From NCBI GenBank assembly GCA_028456385.1, contig JALNQF010000064.1, forward strand, positions 146,704 through 210,703: a stretch of 64,000 nt of DNA, read 5' to 3'. The notes below the pieces were generated by a model. It had not been told where the DNA came from. It made no database searches and worked only from the letters and a program-made list of their open reading frames with translations. The position numbers and the translations under genes are program-made. This document shows, piece after piece, positions 22,625 to 34,108 of this stretch (positions are counted from its first letter, which is position 1; each line of letters opens with the position of its first letter). This stretch comes from Ophiosphaerella korrae. Taxonomy: Eukaryota; Ascomycota; Dothideomycetes; Pleosporales; Phaeosphaeriaceae.

Positions 22625-22953
22625 TTTAGGTCACTTTGTTGATAAAATAGAAGATAATTATAGATGCTAGTACGCTATTAGAAGCCAGACAGTATTTGTC
22701 AAGAAAGATAATTATTATGATTTCGATTTTGGTCAAGGCTGAGTTAGGCAGAATCCCGGTGTAGGCTGACCCCGCTCTATAGTAGTATTATGGCTAGATA
22801 ACAAGGCTTCGCTTGCTGCAGGCTCAGCCACTGTCATGACCCCACCAAATAAGTCGATGTTCTAGGGAAACCTCGGCAAGTTACAAGCTTAGAAGTCTGA
22901 TAGAGCCTTGTAAGGTTTATACCATACTGTTGGTCAGCACCTCCCAACTCTCA
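22625..22953. other. Intergenic upstream of the NLR
   Basis: This is presumably the NLR promoter. I see no recognisable element. Confidence 0.4.
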
Positions 22954-23700
22954 TCATTTGTCCTCATCGACTTGAGGTCGGGAATGTACATCGATACCAC
23001 CACCAGCCTTCTTCCTCCCATGTGTGCTACCACTGCCGTAATCTGGCTCAGAATGAAATGAAAGCCGGCCGGCTTGTTGGATAGCCTGCCTTGCTGCCTC
23101 TATGGTGGCTATTTTCTCCACTACGTCTTCTCCCACCCTACTGACATCAATCACCATCTGCCAACGATTGCCCGTGGCACCATCGTGCCTGACCCTACCG
23201 GCTAGCTGCTAGCTGCGACTGACATCCATGTTTAGGTAGATGGGGGCTTGATCAAGAGGGTGTCGAGTTGCGCTCAGAGCGCCCCGATTGTCTCCCGCAA
23301 TTCAGCATTCTGAGCTTGAAGGTGTTGCTGTTCAGCCTTGACTGTCGTGAATCGAAAGTGCTGTTCTGCTGCATTATCGTCTCTTTGAGGCCCACGATGA
23401 GCTTTACCAGTTCATCTAGCTTGGCGCTTCCTCCCCCTTGTTTGGGGGAGAAGGACTCCCGCTGGGTAGGGAAGGGTGGTAGCTTAGCATCGGCTCATTG
23501 TTATGCGCTCGAGGCTTCTTCGGCATGCAGATGCGATGCTATAGCTCTAGCTCTAGCCTGCCTAAGTTGGGCTGCTGTCGTCTGAGTCTTCAGTGCTTGC
23601 TGCGTCTCTAGCACCTTCGCGCTCGGCTTCCTTGTGCGTGCTCTGAGGGGTGCCGGTGGCGGGGTCGACCTTCGGAAGGCCGCAGGGGCCGCCTTGCAGC
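22954..23700 (-). pseudogene. LINE (Tad1-like) ORF1 fragment
   Basis: The minus-strand frames contain MVIDVSRVGEDVVEKIATIE followed by AARQAIQQ. Upstream, after stops, come Gln/Lys/Ala-rich coiled-coil segments (e.g. KLDELVKLIVGLKETIMQQN). A second copy of the first motif (MVINVSRVREDVGGKVAITE and onward) occurs at 33190, which shows it is a dispersed element. The coiled coil plus this motif fits ORF1 of fungal Tad-clade LINE retrotransposons. Several stops and the lack of ORF2 show it is a 5' fragment. Confidence 0.55.
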
Positions 23701-24894
23701 GGGAACTAGTTAGTTATTGGCGAGCAGTCTATCTCACATGGCGTGGGCACCTACATAGTGACGTGGCTACAGCTGACCCGCTGAAGGGCCAGATGGGCTG
23801 AGAGATAACGGTATGTGAAATAACTAATAACTCTGTGCTTCCTACGTCTTTCGCTTTCAGATTAACGTTAGTGTAATATTACAGCCTAATTGTAATAGAG
23901 AGCTGCGGTTTATATTTAATAGCTCTTTCGAAGTGACCTTGCTCTCAGCAAGCAACACGGGCTTGGCCTTGCGGAAGTTCACATGCACTCACCAATAATT
24001 AAGGGGCTACTGCGAGGTGCTTAAGAGAATACGTTGGTCTGTACAACCCTTGTCGGGAATGCTAGAAGCACCAATAGCCAATCACAAGATATGGCTTTAT
24101 TGGGCCCTCGTATCGCCGTTTCCGCTCATTCTTCTTGTCAATCTGTAAGATGGGTGGGACTCGCAAGATTCATTGGGTAGGTTAATTTAACAAGCCGACG
24201 GAGGATTCCGCATAGAGATGTCCCCAAAGCCGTTGTGAAATGCCAACAAAGGCACTAGTGCAAAGGAATATCACAGATACTGCATTACCGGAAAGGGATA
24301 ACTCTGGCGTTTAACATTATTAGAGTAATTTTGACGTGTTATCTATAGAAGCAACATTACAGAAGGAATATCCATTATCCGCGGCGCTGCTTTTGGAATC
24401 CCAGATTACAGAATTATAGATGGCAGCATCAGCTAAGGCTACCACTGTCAGCCAACGAATTTTGCCCCTCCTCTAACGAAATAGCCAAGGAGTAATTGCT
24501 CTAGCTTTACCTATTACAATGAGCAGGGCCCCAGTTTCAACTTTAGACTGCAGGTTCAATGACTTCTACCCCAATTTCTTATTCCCCAAATAGTCGCCTT
24601 AGGGAACGACAGTGACTAAGCTTTCAGTCATGGTATAGTGCGCAAACTCCCTGCCCCATATTCTATCTAGTTTGTGTACTTGTCAATAATCGCTAGCAGC
24701 TATTTTTTTACAGCAACAACCCCCGAAGTTTTAAAGTTGTTCCCCCATCCTTGAATTCTGTCTCTTTATTCTTGAGAGATCGATTGACTGACATGTAGTA
24801 GCGTTACCTTTGTACACGGCCTCGCGGGTGATGCCAACCAGATATGGTTATTCCCAATTACCGGGATAATCTGACCTCAAGATCTGTTATCGTC
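23701..24894. other. Intergenic, no gene seen
   Basis: No open frame of note and no motif. It probably holds decayed repeat sequence, but I could not classify it. Confidence 0.4.
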
Positions 24895-26416
24895 ATACTC
24901 AGGCCTGGACGCTTGTATCCAAACTCTGGGTTTCGGCTACAGTGGGAATCCCGTCGCGCGGCTCTCTAGCCCTGTTGCTACCCATAACAAAATTGACTTG
25001 AATGCATCAAACCTTCTCGGGAATCTAGTAGTAACTGTGACATCCGGTGTCTCGTTCTCTTAGTGTACTAATAAATGGATTACAGACAAACCGCCCGATC
25101 ATCTTTGTTGCCCATGGTTATGATGGACTTGTCGTCAAGGCCGCGGGTAGCCTACCTCATACCTGTAATCCTAAACGAGCCACTAATCATTGCTTTTGCA
25201 GGCCTTAAACTCGGCCCACAACTACTCCACCAACAACATGAACTTAGACCAGGCGGCCATCGGGAACGCAACCATTGGTATCGTATTCTTAGGAGCTCCA
25301 CGCTGGTGAGGCAACTTTTGGCTCTGGAACAACGTCTAGTCTCAATTGTCACCCAATGAGTTTCCTCCTCTCATAGCTAGGCTTGGGCAAGTGAGCTATA
25401 GTTCCGGGGTTACCACGGATATTTTGGCATCGTAGGATGCACGTAGAAGTAGAGGTAGGTGGCGACCCGCAGTCGGCGAGTTGGGTTGAAATATGTTGGT
25501 TGAGTAGCTATATGACGAGTTGGTGTCGGTGGCTATCTACTCCATCCGACCTTACTCGGAGCCCACACAGAGCCGCAATGCTGACCTAAGCCTCCCCGAT
25601 CACGTGCGGTTCTACTACACCACAATATCCGGACTGGGTCCGCCACTTTGTCCCGAATTGCGTCTGATTTCAATAACGGCATCATTGACAAGTTGCAAAT
25701 TTACTCCTTTTCGGAGGAGTATCAGAGTAATATGATTATCTGAGCCCCACAGTGTGTAAGCAGTACTAAATCAAATTATTATTTTAATCTGCTAACAAAG
25801 ATAATTACAGATTGTTGGTTCCAGTGATGCAGTTATCACGCACAAAAAGGAGATTGTTAGAACTGTTCCCGATAATCATTACGGCAGTGCTTGGGCGGAT
25901 AACCTGACCGATCCAAAATTTACCGGGATAGCCAATAAAATCGCTCTGATCTTGAAGAAATCTGCGAATGGTAGGTGTCCCTTACTTCCACATATTACCC
26001 ACTATTGGCCATCCTAGACCAGGACACAAACGTGAGTCAAAACGCCTCGCCAACTGTAAACACGTTTCCTCTTCTAATAAATTTTCAACTAGCCCCCGGG
26101 CCTAACCCCCGCCAACCTCCGCGACGCGGCATTCCGCAGCTATAATTTCACCAGAGCCCTCGTCAACAACACTTAGCTTGTAAACCTGTTGACTAGCCAG
26201 CAAGGCGCCAACAACCGTGAGACGCTCCAGGAAAAGGCCCAGTCGGCTGCTATCAACGTATGGTTGAAAAACTTCCCCGAAGCCGAGAAGATCGACAACG
26301 AGGTGTATACCGCGCAATCAGCAGCATTGGGTCAGAATGACTCCGATACCCTGAAGACGGCGGATGCAATAGGCACATTGAGCATTTGGCAGGCTAATGC
26401 TTCAAAAAGAGCTTGA
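24895..26416 (+). pseudogene. Esterase-type (DUF676-like) NLR N-terminal remnant
   Basis: Readable blocks in order are TLGFGYSGNPVARLSSPVAT with IDLNASNLLGNLV (about 24915-25030), RPIIFVAHGYDGLVVKAA (about 25090-25146), IGNATIGIVFLGAPRW (about 25260-25310), SDFNNGIIDKLQIYSFSEEY (about 25666-25730) and DNHYGSAWADNLTDPKFTGI (about 25876-25930). This order matches the serine-esterase domain at the front of many fungal NLRs. The nucleophile motif G-H-S-L-G-G has become A-H-G-Y-D-G. A MITE-like element interrupts it at 25419-25629. A frameshift and an in-frame TAG at about 26172-26174 follow. The tail to 26416 is repeat-like with no NACHT. One intron (GTAACT...TTACAG, about 25029-25080) is still recognisable. 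Confidence 0.6.
25419..25629 (+). mobile_element. Dispersed MITE-like element, copy 2
   Basis: About 211 bases, bounded by GGATATTTTGG on the left and CCACAATATCC on the right, which are imperfect inverted ends. The interior is strongly similar to 32422-32636, including the shared block ACACAGAGCCGCAATRCTGA and CCGATCACGTGCGGT. It sits inside the esterase remnant. Confidence 0.65.
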
Positions 26417-26837
26417 TTAACTCTCCAAGAGTGTGTTTATGCATGTATCTAAAGGTATAGATATGTGTAGTTTTGTTATTTGAAGCCGAATATTGCGTAT
26501 GCAACCGTGACGGCTAGCCTATAAAGGGCTGAGGTTTAGGTGTTACATATGCATTTTTACTTAGAAGTTACTAGGGCACATAGTGTCACTCCACTATTTG
26601 CTACTTCCACATTCAGGATGACGACCCTTTACATGTTTTCTTCCTAGATAGATTTCACTAAGCTATTGTCACATACAAGCGCGGCTGCGAGGACCTTTGG
26701 GATACCGTTTGAAGATTGTGCATATACACGGAAGAAGAACGAAGCTAAGGGCGAATAGTATAACAAACGAATGACTCTAAAATTTATGCTGTCTCAACCA
26801 GGCAATAACTAAACCGCTTTGTCCATCAGGCTGGCAT

Positions 26838-28395
26838 TTACAGAAGCTGCAGCTCCATAGCCTTAAGCAACTCGCCAACAACCTAATTACCAACCATGTT
26901 AGTCACATTCATCTTTTCTCTTTCCACAACACTGAGAAGTTAACTTACCCATCCAGTATACTCATTCACATTTCCACCCACTTTCGCCAACTTCAGATCC
27001 AGCTGATCCTCCGAGTATAAAATCATATCTTTGATGCCAGAGTTGAGATTCAACTGCTTGAGCGTCTCAGCCGCCGTCGGGTCGCTACCAACGCGGCAGA
27101 TGAGAAATAGCGCAGCGGGTCCGATATAATTATTCTCGCGTAAGACAGCCTTGAAGCGCGCGATAGTGTTGGTAAATTCCGTAATTTTACCGATCTAAAA
27201 ACATCCATCAGCGGGACTACACGTAATATAGTACAGCCATAAGGGAAGAGCGTACATCGCCGTCGGTAATGACCACCACCACAGTGGGAGAAAGAGACTG
27301 GCTCTTGGCCTGCTGCTCAAGGCGGTCAATGATATGGCGCTCTAAGGGCTTGAGGGCGCTGGCGCCGGTATTGTAATTGATGGCGCTCAAGCTAGTTTCA
27401 ACCGCGTTGGCGGTTGTAAGTTTCTCATACGCGGTGCCCACAAAGGGAATCAATGAAAAAAGGCGCTCCGAGCCAAGGGCTTTTTTAATATTGAAAAGCC
27501 CACGGACCGTAGCTTCTTGCGTGACAATGCGGCTTTCCTCGTGGGTCATGGATCCACTGTCATCTGTTTGGAAGGATATAATTAGTTGGATGTTAGGCAT
27601 AAACGAAGAGTGTATAACTATCATTGGAAACATACCGCACAAGACGAGAAAGTCATACAAGGCAAGACGAGGTACTTGAGTTGCTTGGGCCCCCGGGATC
27701 TTGAATTCCCTGGTAACGGCAGGAGCATTCTTAGCCGCAATACCGACACGTCTCTGGATCTCGGCTGGAGGCACACCCTTAAGCCAGTTCATCTGATCGT
27801 TGACAAATCTGTCGAGCTCCATCTTGGTGTTCAACTCCTCCATCTTGCGCGACACGAGCTCATTGGCAATCTCAGCCGCCTTAGCTGTAGCCGGTTGCAC
27901 GGCAGCGTCCCTAGCTGCGGGTGTAGCAACTTCTCGGGCAACCCTAGCTGCTACTATATTAGCCGTGTGTTCGGCAGCCTTCTGGGCAACGATGCGGGCT
28001 CTCTCAATAGCGGCCTCCTCGGCTGCTTTTCTGGCCTTGGCCTTGGCCTCTTCGTCCTCGATGAGGATTCGCTCGAGCTCGGGCAGGATTTCGGGGCCAA
28101 TTTGATCCGACATCCGGGCAGCGTAGGTCTGGATAGCGGCGCTGAGGAGGCATCGTCCGAAGCGGCCGAGGGTTCCAGTTGACAAAGACTTCTCGATACT
28201 GGCTTTGTGGGGGTTATTGTCAGAGAGCAGAGCCGCTGATAGATGCAAAGTGGTCTCGTTCAAAACCGTTTTGGCTGAGAGTAGGGGCGAGCTGAATCCG
28301 AGAAAGTTGTAGCCGTGTGTGGTGAGACTATTATGGGGCGCATCACATCCGGAGCAGCCTAGGGCAGTAACGTCACAGTAGTGGCAGGAGCTCAT
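26838..28395 (-). CDS. von Willebrand factor A domain protein
   Basis: The exons are 28395-27636, 27563-27256, 27194-26949 and 26882-26838, giving 452 residues. The introns are 72, 61 and 66 bases. The first has donor GTATGT and acceptor CAG, and its removal creates LVLCDDSGSM. DDSGSM is the D-x-S-x-S metal-binding (MIDAS) motif of a VWA domain. VVVVITDGD supplies the distal Asp, and the domain continues to ALFLICRVGSDPTAAETLKQ. Residues 1-25 have several Cys (CHYC...CSGC), possibly a metal site or lipidation region. Residues 110-210 are an Ala/Glu/Arg-rich predicted helix. VWA domains bind protein partners through a divalent metal; the partner here is unknown. The frame is intact. Confidence 0.85.
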
Positions 28396-30960
28396 GACGA
28401 AAATCGAGTGGCAGTGTTCTTGGTAATAGGAACTGAAAGCTAAAGTGATGCTAGGGTAAGGAGAAAATTGGACGTGATCAATAAGAACATATGAACCAAA
28501 CCTTTAAATCCCCCTGCGGAACGCTTACTAGTGTGTGGTGAGGCGTAGATTTCCGCAGCTCGAATTTCATTCCTTCCCGCGTTTGTCCGTTTCTAGGGCA
28601 TTACTTCTACAACAACGTCTAGATTCGTGCTATACGTCATCACTGAGCCATTAATGGACCTCTCAGAGGCAATATAGCTCTAGGTATTGCCGCTAGAGTC
28701 ATGAATAGGACGGTATACTATGCATTTGCCATTTCCGGAAGTTCGGCTCCCATTACCTATATATGCCTGGTTAGCGTTGTAGCCTTCCGGTGAGACCAAA
28801 ACGAAACTATGCAGTTAACGCCACCAGCCCAGCCCGGACTATTGGTATCTAGAAAGCTCGGCATTCTCCCGATTTTAACGCCCTTAATATACCCTTTGTG
28901 TCTTATGTATCGCCCTCTATCGCTGGGCTAGAGGGGTTTCAAGATCCCAGTATTCATTCCTTAGGGGATAGGCAAATGACCTTCTGTTCCCTTGAAATTT
29001 TGTAGGTACTTAGAGGTTATCCCATATATAGCCTCGTATATAAGTTCAGTTTTAGCTCTTGCTTATTCGTTTTAAAAGTTTTCTCTATAAAAATTAATAA
29101 AAATGTTTAGGTTATCATAGTTTCGTAGCGAAAAAAATATCTAAACCTTATCTACGGTAATTTTTTTTCAAGTGGTAAAGGCAAAAAGAACCCCGGATCA
29201 ATCAATTACCAGCGACTCTTGGGGGAAACAATGTGTAAAAACGAGTCTTTCGTTCCTCTCGATATAATTGGCGTCCGGTGGAAGTGCGCATCGTTTAAAT
29301 TGGTAATCAGCGGGGTTCCGCTCGGAGAGATCCTAAACGAAGCTCCTATACGTGCGATATTTGACTTAGGTCGCTTACCCTAGAAACAGCGCTGCATCTA
29401 GCGACACGCAGGGTTAGCAATCATGACTGTGCAGACAAAACTGCCTGCGCCTTTCCAAATCCGGTGCCTGATTTTGCTAAGAGCGCTATGGCTGAGTCGC
29501 ATGTTGCGCTGTATCCGCTTTTGCGGCAGTGTGCACTTCGATATCTATATTTTCGAGCAGCTTCTAAGGGGGGAGTACGCAAGCTCCGCCCTCCGGTGGC
29601 CCCAACTTCTACTCTGGAGTTCCCATATTTCAGCAGCCTCTCGAGCTATTTCAGTATTACCCGCATAACAAGCATGAGCAGTGTCTAATTTTTGTATGGC
29701 ATATCCAAAACCAAGGCGGCACCATATATCTTTCAGCGAATGTTGTGTCGTACAGTTAAGCCGCTCTCGCTGCATACTGCGTTGTAGAGCGAGCTGTGTA
29801 ATACATATTGTATTGGTCCAGTTCTTGGGTGAAGTCACAGGTCTTCGATATCTAGAGGTTTGGTGAGATATCGAAACTATATCATTAGAGTGCAAAAGGG
29901 TCATACTCAGCCTTACAGGTAAAATACGATTGACAGGGATTTCTAAAGATCATCTGATTCTCAAAGGGACAAGGCATTTCCGCAGTCCGTGCGTCAGGGG
30001 GGGTTCATGGTAAGACGGGTAGTGAACTAGAGCGAAGGAGCGAGGCAGAGGGGTCCAGTGAAAATGATATTGAGGGTGACTGCGTCCGAATCCTGAACTG
30101 AATCGGGGTACAAGCGACTGGACGCCACTACAGTGCTTTTCGCGATTTGTCCCAGTACCTCATGTATGCGGTGGCGAACTTTTGGGTGGTTTTGTCAGCA
30201 GATTAGTTTGAGGGGACTCAGCTTGTCACTTCTGTGACCCGCTTGATCAGCGCTATTAAGGAGCTGCAAAATCAAGGTTCTTCCTTTGTTTTACTATCTT
30301 CTATTTAACCGATGCGAGTATCCAATTTTTTTAGGTAAATACAACGCAAGCGCATTAAATGTAGGTTGGTAGTTGTTTTCTAACTTATGATCACCCCTCC
30401 GAAGCAGGGATCTGTGGCATCAACATCCCTCGGGCGTATGTGACTGGCGTAGCGTTTCATCAGGTGAAGGGACGTTCGCTTCATGTCTTTAACACCCTTA
30501 AATTCTAGCCGCTATTTCGCTCTACCTTCTCTGTCGCGGCATATATCCTAGTAAAATCCCTCCACTCCCCGAGTTCCTAAAAAAAATAGGACTTCTCTAG
30601 TAAGGGTTAGGGAGGGCATTAGGTAGTAACGTAGTTAGGTGTGATCCAATGGGCCGTTCCGCGCTGCAAAGAGCCTAGGTATAACTTGTGTATGTATAAA
30701 CATAATACCATAGATACTCGTGAAGCTGAGATAACTACTATATTAATAGTATTAAAATGTGTTGTTGTGCCATAAGGTTGCAAAGGATTAGAGAGTTGAA
30801 AGGGTTTACAACTTGCTTGTATTCGCAGCTCGCTTGTAAAGTACGTTATTGATATAAATAGAGATTATCAGTTCCTAATAGAAGTGTTGCCGATAACAGA
30901 ATAGGGCATAAGAGGCGATGAGTTGGGACGAGGTAGGGGGTTGAAGGGAAATAGGTAAAA
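28396..30960. other. Gene-poor region with degraded open frames
   Basis: No gene can be supported. A minus-strand frame at 29545-29904 contains SLKDIWCRLGFGYAIQKLDT and might be a decayed helical-repeat fragment. A weak inverted repeat of the type GAACCCCG...TTACCA occurs between about 29213 and 29322. Confidence 0.35.
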
Positions 30961-32421
30961 CTACTGGTAGTTACAGTTATCTATTATATTAAACAAACTA
31001 TGAGCTATAAATAATATTGCGTACAAATTGCCCTATTAGCTATTGTATTGGTATTTTTTGTTGGGCTGCAGAATAGCTAATAGAACTAAAGGTGCTATAT
31101 AGTAAAAGAGTTCTGTTTTCTTGCTAATATTATACTTATAATAGATTATTTGAGAATACTGAGCCTTATCTAGTGTAGGATTTAATAGATACTTGGCTTG
31201 CAAATTGGTGCGGCCGAAGAACATTTCTATACTAAGGTTGTAAGACATATCTGTTACTACCTAAGAGGCGAGACACTGCTATACTATACAAGATCTGAAC
31301 CTAGGGGTCTTTATTCGTCCAAACACATGTTATAGGTAATAGCGCACATCTCGCTTTACCTTACCTCGCCGATCCACGTTTTTGTCACCGGGGAAAGCAG
31401 AGTTAATCCTATCTATTTGTGTAACTACTGATCCTCGGTTTTTGCAGCTTTAGCTGGAGTTTAAAATAGGCCGCATTGGGCGGGATTTAGAACTAGAAGC
31501 GCACATGCACGGGAACTCGTATGTATGACTACGTTCCCGTTAACTCGCTTAAGCCTGCAAAGGATTAGTGAGTGTAATATCGCATGGAAGTTCTACGAAC
31601 CAATCACAGTAGGACAGCTCTGCCTGAACAGTTGGGTAAATTTCCCAGCTAGTGTCAGGCTAGAGAGAGACTATCCAGCCCTTACGCATGAGACATTGAT
31701 GTGCGCAGAGATCATTGGTTCCTAACGGGAATGTCGCCGACTAGAGAATGAGGGCTACGACTGGGGCTACGCGGTTTGTTTAAGAGAAATTGGCAACAAG
31801 ATTCTGTTTTCAAACGAAGAATCCCGGGGCCTACAAATTGGTGCGGCTGAAGAAAATTTGCACTTAAAAGGCGAGGCAGGGACTGTTTTTGCGGTACAGG
31901 AGCTGAATTTGCGGTGGGTTGCGAGTCTATCCGGATCCGGCGATGTTTTCGTGGGTGACAGCGCATAAACCTGCTTTGCCTTGTCTGCAGTCGAAGAATT
32001 ACGATGTAGAACTGCTGCATGGCAACCCATATGAGTCCTAGTTCCTGTTACTCGCTTGAGCCTGCAAAACCATTGGCCGAAAACCGGCTGAGCCCGCTCA
32101 TGGAAGGGGGAAATTTGCTGACTAGCATCAGGCTGAGAAACGTGGTTGGCTGACTGTTGTCTACTATTGTAGAACTGGTAGACTTAAGCACATTATTCAA
32201 AGATCCGGAACCGCATACGAAATAGAGGGAGCAAAGGCTAAATAGCTTCTGAGTTTTGCGGAGCTCGTTTACAACTCAAGAGGGGTACCGCAATTAATCG
32301 GGTGTCGCTATAGCACTTAGGCTCGGGTAGCAACTGAATACGAGGAGAGCTATCTTACTGTGAGGTATGAATCAGGTCATTTCATCTCTTCTGCACCCTT
32401 TCGCATGGACTCCTACATTCA
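30961..32421. other. AT-rich decayed repeat region
   Basis: Several short blocks occur twice in diverged form: CAAATTGGTGCGGC.GAAGAA at 31200 and 31838, GTTCC.GTTA.CTCGCTT.AGCCTGCAAA at about 31530 and 32040, and CTAG.RTCAGGCT near 31655 and 32123. This suggests an old degenerate duplication or dispersed repeat. No gene is seen. Confidence 0.4.
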
Positions 32422-32636
32422 GATATGTTGTGGCATGCTAGGATGCACGTAGAAGTAGGAGGCAGGTGGCAATCCACAGTCAGCAAGATGAGTTGGGATA
32501 TATAACTTGAGTAACTACATGACAAGTTGGTGTCGGAGGCTATATACTCCATCCGATCCTTTATCGGTGCCCACACAGAGCCGCAATACTGACCTAAGCC
32601 TCCCCGATCACGTGCGGTCCTGCTGTACCACAATAT
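32422..32636 (+). mobile_element. Dispersed MITE-like element, copy 3
   Basis: About 215 bases, colinear with 25419-25629, bounded by GATATGTTGTGG and CCACAATATA inverted ends. A (TA)n run follows directly, which may be the insertion site. Confidence 0.65.
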
Positions 32637-32650
32637 ATATATATATATAA
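32634..32650. repeat. (TA)n microsatellite
   Basis: A run of eight TA units at the right edge of the MITE-like copy. Confidence 0.8.
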
Positions 32651-33135
32651 GAATTGCTCGTTGAAGGAAAAACTGGATAAGCCACCCTACAAATCTTGTA
32701 GGAAGAAGGGTATTGACTACACATTCTATAATTTAGAAGAGATGAAGATGAATAGTAGGGTAGTAGCAAGGAAGTCACCGGCACTAATGCGCAGTCACTT
32801 AGTAGAGGTTTTGCGCCAAAGGAGCACAAAACTCGCTGTCGGTATTTCTGGAGTCTCGAATCTGCAGGGGCCCTGCTAATTCGTTGGTATAGCCGACAAA
32901 GTTATTAGTGTTAACTTGGTTATGTGGGCCCCTGAGGGTTTGAATTTGTGGAATGCGTTCGAGAACTGGCGAAACCCACTTGTAACTTGCGCAGCGGCAT
33001 CTCAAAGATTAGACCGCGGAGCTATAGGAGACGATTGGCTCTCTTCGGGCACAACTCGACACCCTCCCTATCGAACCGCCGTCGACACAGACATGGGCGG
33101 CTGTTGCAGCCAGTGGGCGGCCGACTGAGCTAGGA

Positions 33136-33432
33136 ATGGCATCGATGCGACCGACAAACTCAGGACCGACACGCACAGAAGATAGCAGACAGATGGTGAT
33201 CAATGTTAGTAGGGTGAGGGAAGATGTGGGTGGCAAAGTAGCTATTACAGAAGCACCAAGGCAGGCCATCCAACAGGGCATGAACGACGTGGAACGGCTT
33301 GCTGGATCAGCAATCAAGGACTTTCGAGTGTGGCGAGCGAATGACAATACGAACGTGATCAAGTTCTTGGTGGACAAGGACAAGGGGGCGGCATTCCGGC
33401 AGACAACGGGCGAATGGCTGGAACCGTAGATC
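33136..33432 (+). pseudogene. LINE ORF1 fragment (Tad1-like)
   Basis: The frame MASMRPTNSGPTRTEDSRQ...VINVSRVREDVGGKVAITEA...FRVWRANDNTNVIKFLVDKD...TGEWLEP is open over 97 codons. The central motif repeats that at 22954-23157. The last third resembles the RNA-binding ORF1 segment of fungal LINEs. It has no ORF2 behind it in the same orientation and runs directly into RNase H sequence on the opposite strand, so the locus is rearranged. Confidence 0.5.
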
Positions 33433-33439
33433 CCTGGAG

Positions 33440-33832
33440 CGAGACTGGTGGGACCCAAGTGGCTGAGATGAGTTCGAGTGCGGCCTGGATGGCTATGAGT
33501 TCGACGTGACTCGCAGTGTATCTGGCATTTTGTCCGACTCTCATGGCTTCGCTGTGCTGTGTAACTGTGTCGTCTCGTCCTCTGACTGAATGGAAGACCC
33601 CGACCCCGGCATTGCCCCCTCGGTAAGAGGCATCCACGGAGACCTTTATCTCGTCGGGTTCCTCCGCCCACTTTTGCTCTTCTTCTCTGCTGAGGATTTC
33701 AGTTTCCAAACCTTGTCGCCATGAGGGTAAGCAGAACGGGTCAATCGTCTCCAGCCAACGAGATCGACTAACTCCAGTTGCGCTGCTACTCGCTGGAGCG
33801 GGGAGGCATTGTTTTCGAACATGCGATTGCAC
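33440..33832 (-). pseudogene. LINE RNase H fragment
   Basis: The minus-strand frame contains IKVSVDASYRGGNAGVGVF and ARYTASHVELIAIQAALELI. The D-A-S...G-x-G and later E-L-x-A-I motifs are those of the RNase H domain at the end of fungal LINE ORF2. It is truncated at both ends and lies head-to-head with an ORF1 fragment, so it cannot be part of one intact element. Confidence 0.6.
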
Positions 33833-34108
33833 ATTTCGATTAGTCAGCGGTCGGCGCCCACCCCATGTGCATCGCCGCGAGTCTTGCTGTGTAGCTTGCT
33901 TGTGAGATTGGCTAAATTTGGGTTAGGCGATCCTCAAGGGTCATATTCGTTGGGAGTTCCCCAAGGTTTGTTCAAGTTGTCAAAGATCTCATGCGGCACT
34001 TTACTGACAGAAGTAGGTTTGATGCGTCAAGTGCTCACATGCTCGTAAGCAGCCAGCTGAAACGGATGTTTCCAAACAAATCGCAATAGAGGGCATGAGA
34101 TACCATAT

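Noticed and set aside
23268..23585. 105-codon plus-strand open frame
   Set aside because: It is the complement of the decayed LINE ORF1 coiled-coil region.
27586..28182. 198-codon plus-strand open frame
   Set aside because: It is antisense to the Ala/Glu-rich helix of the VWA gene, whose spliced frame has a clear MIDAS motif.
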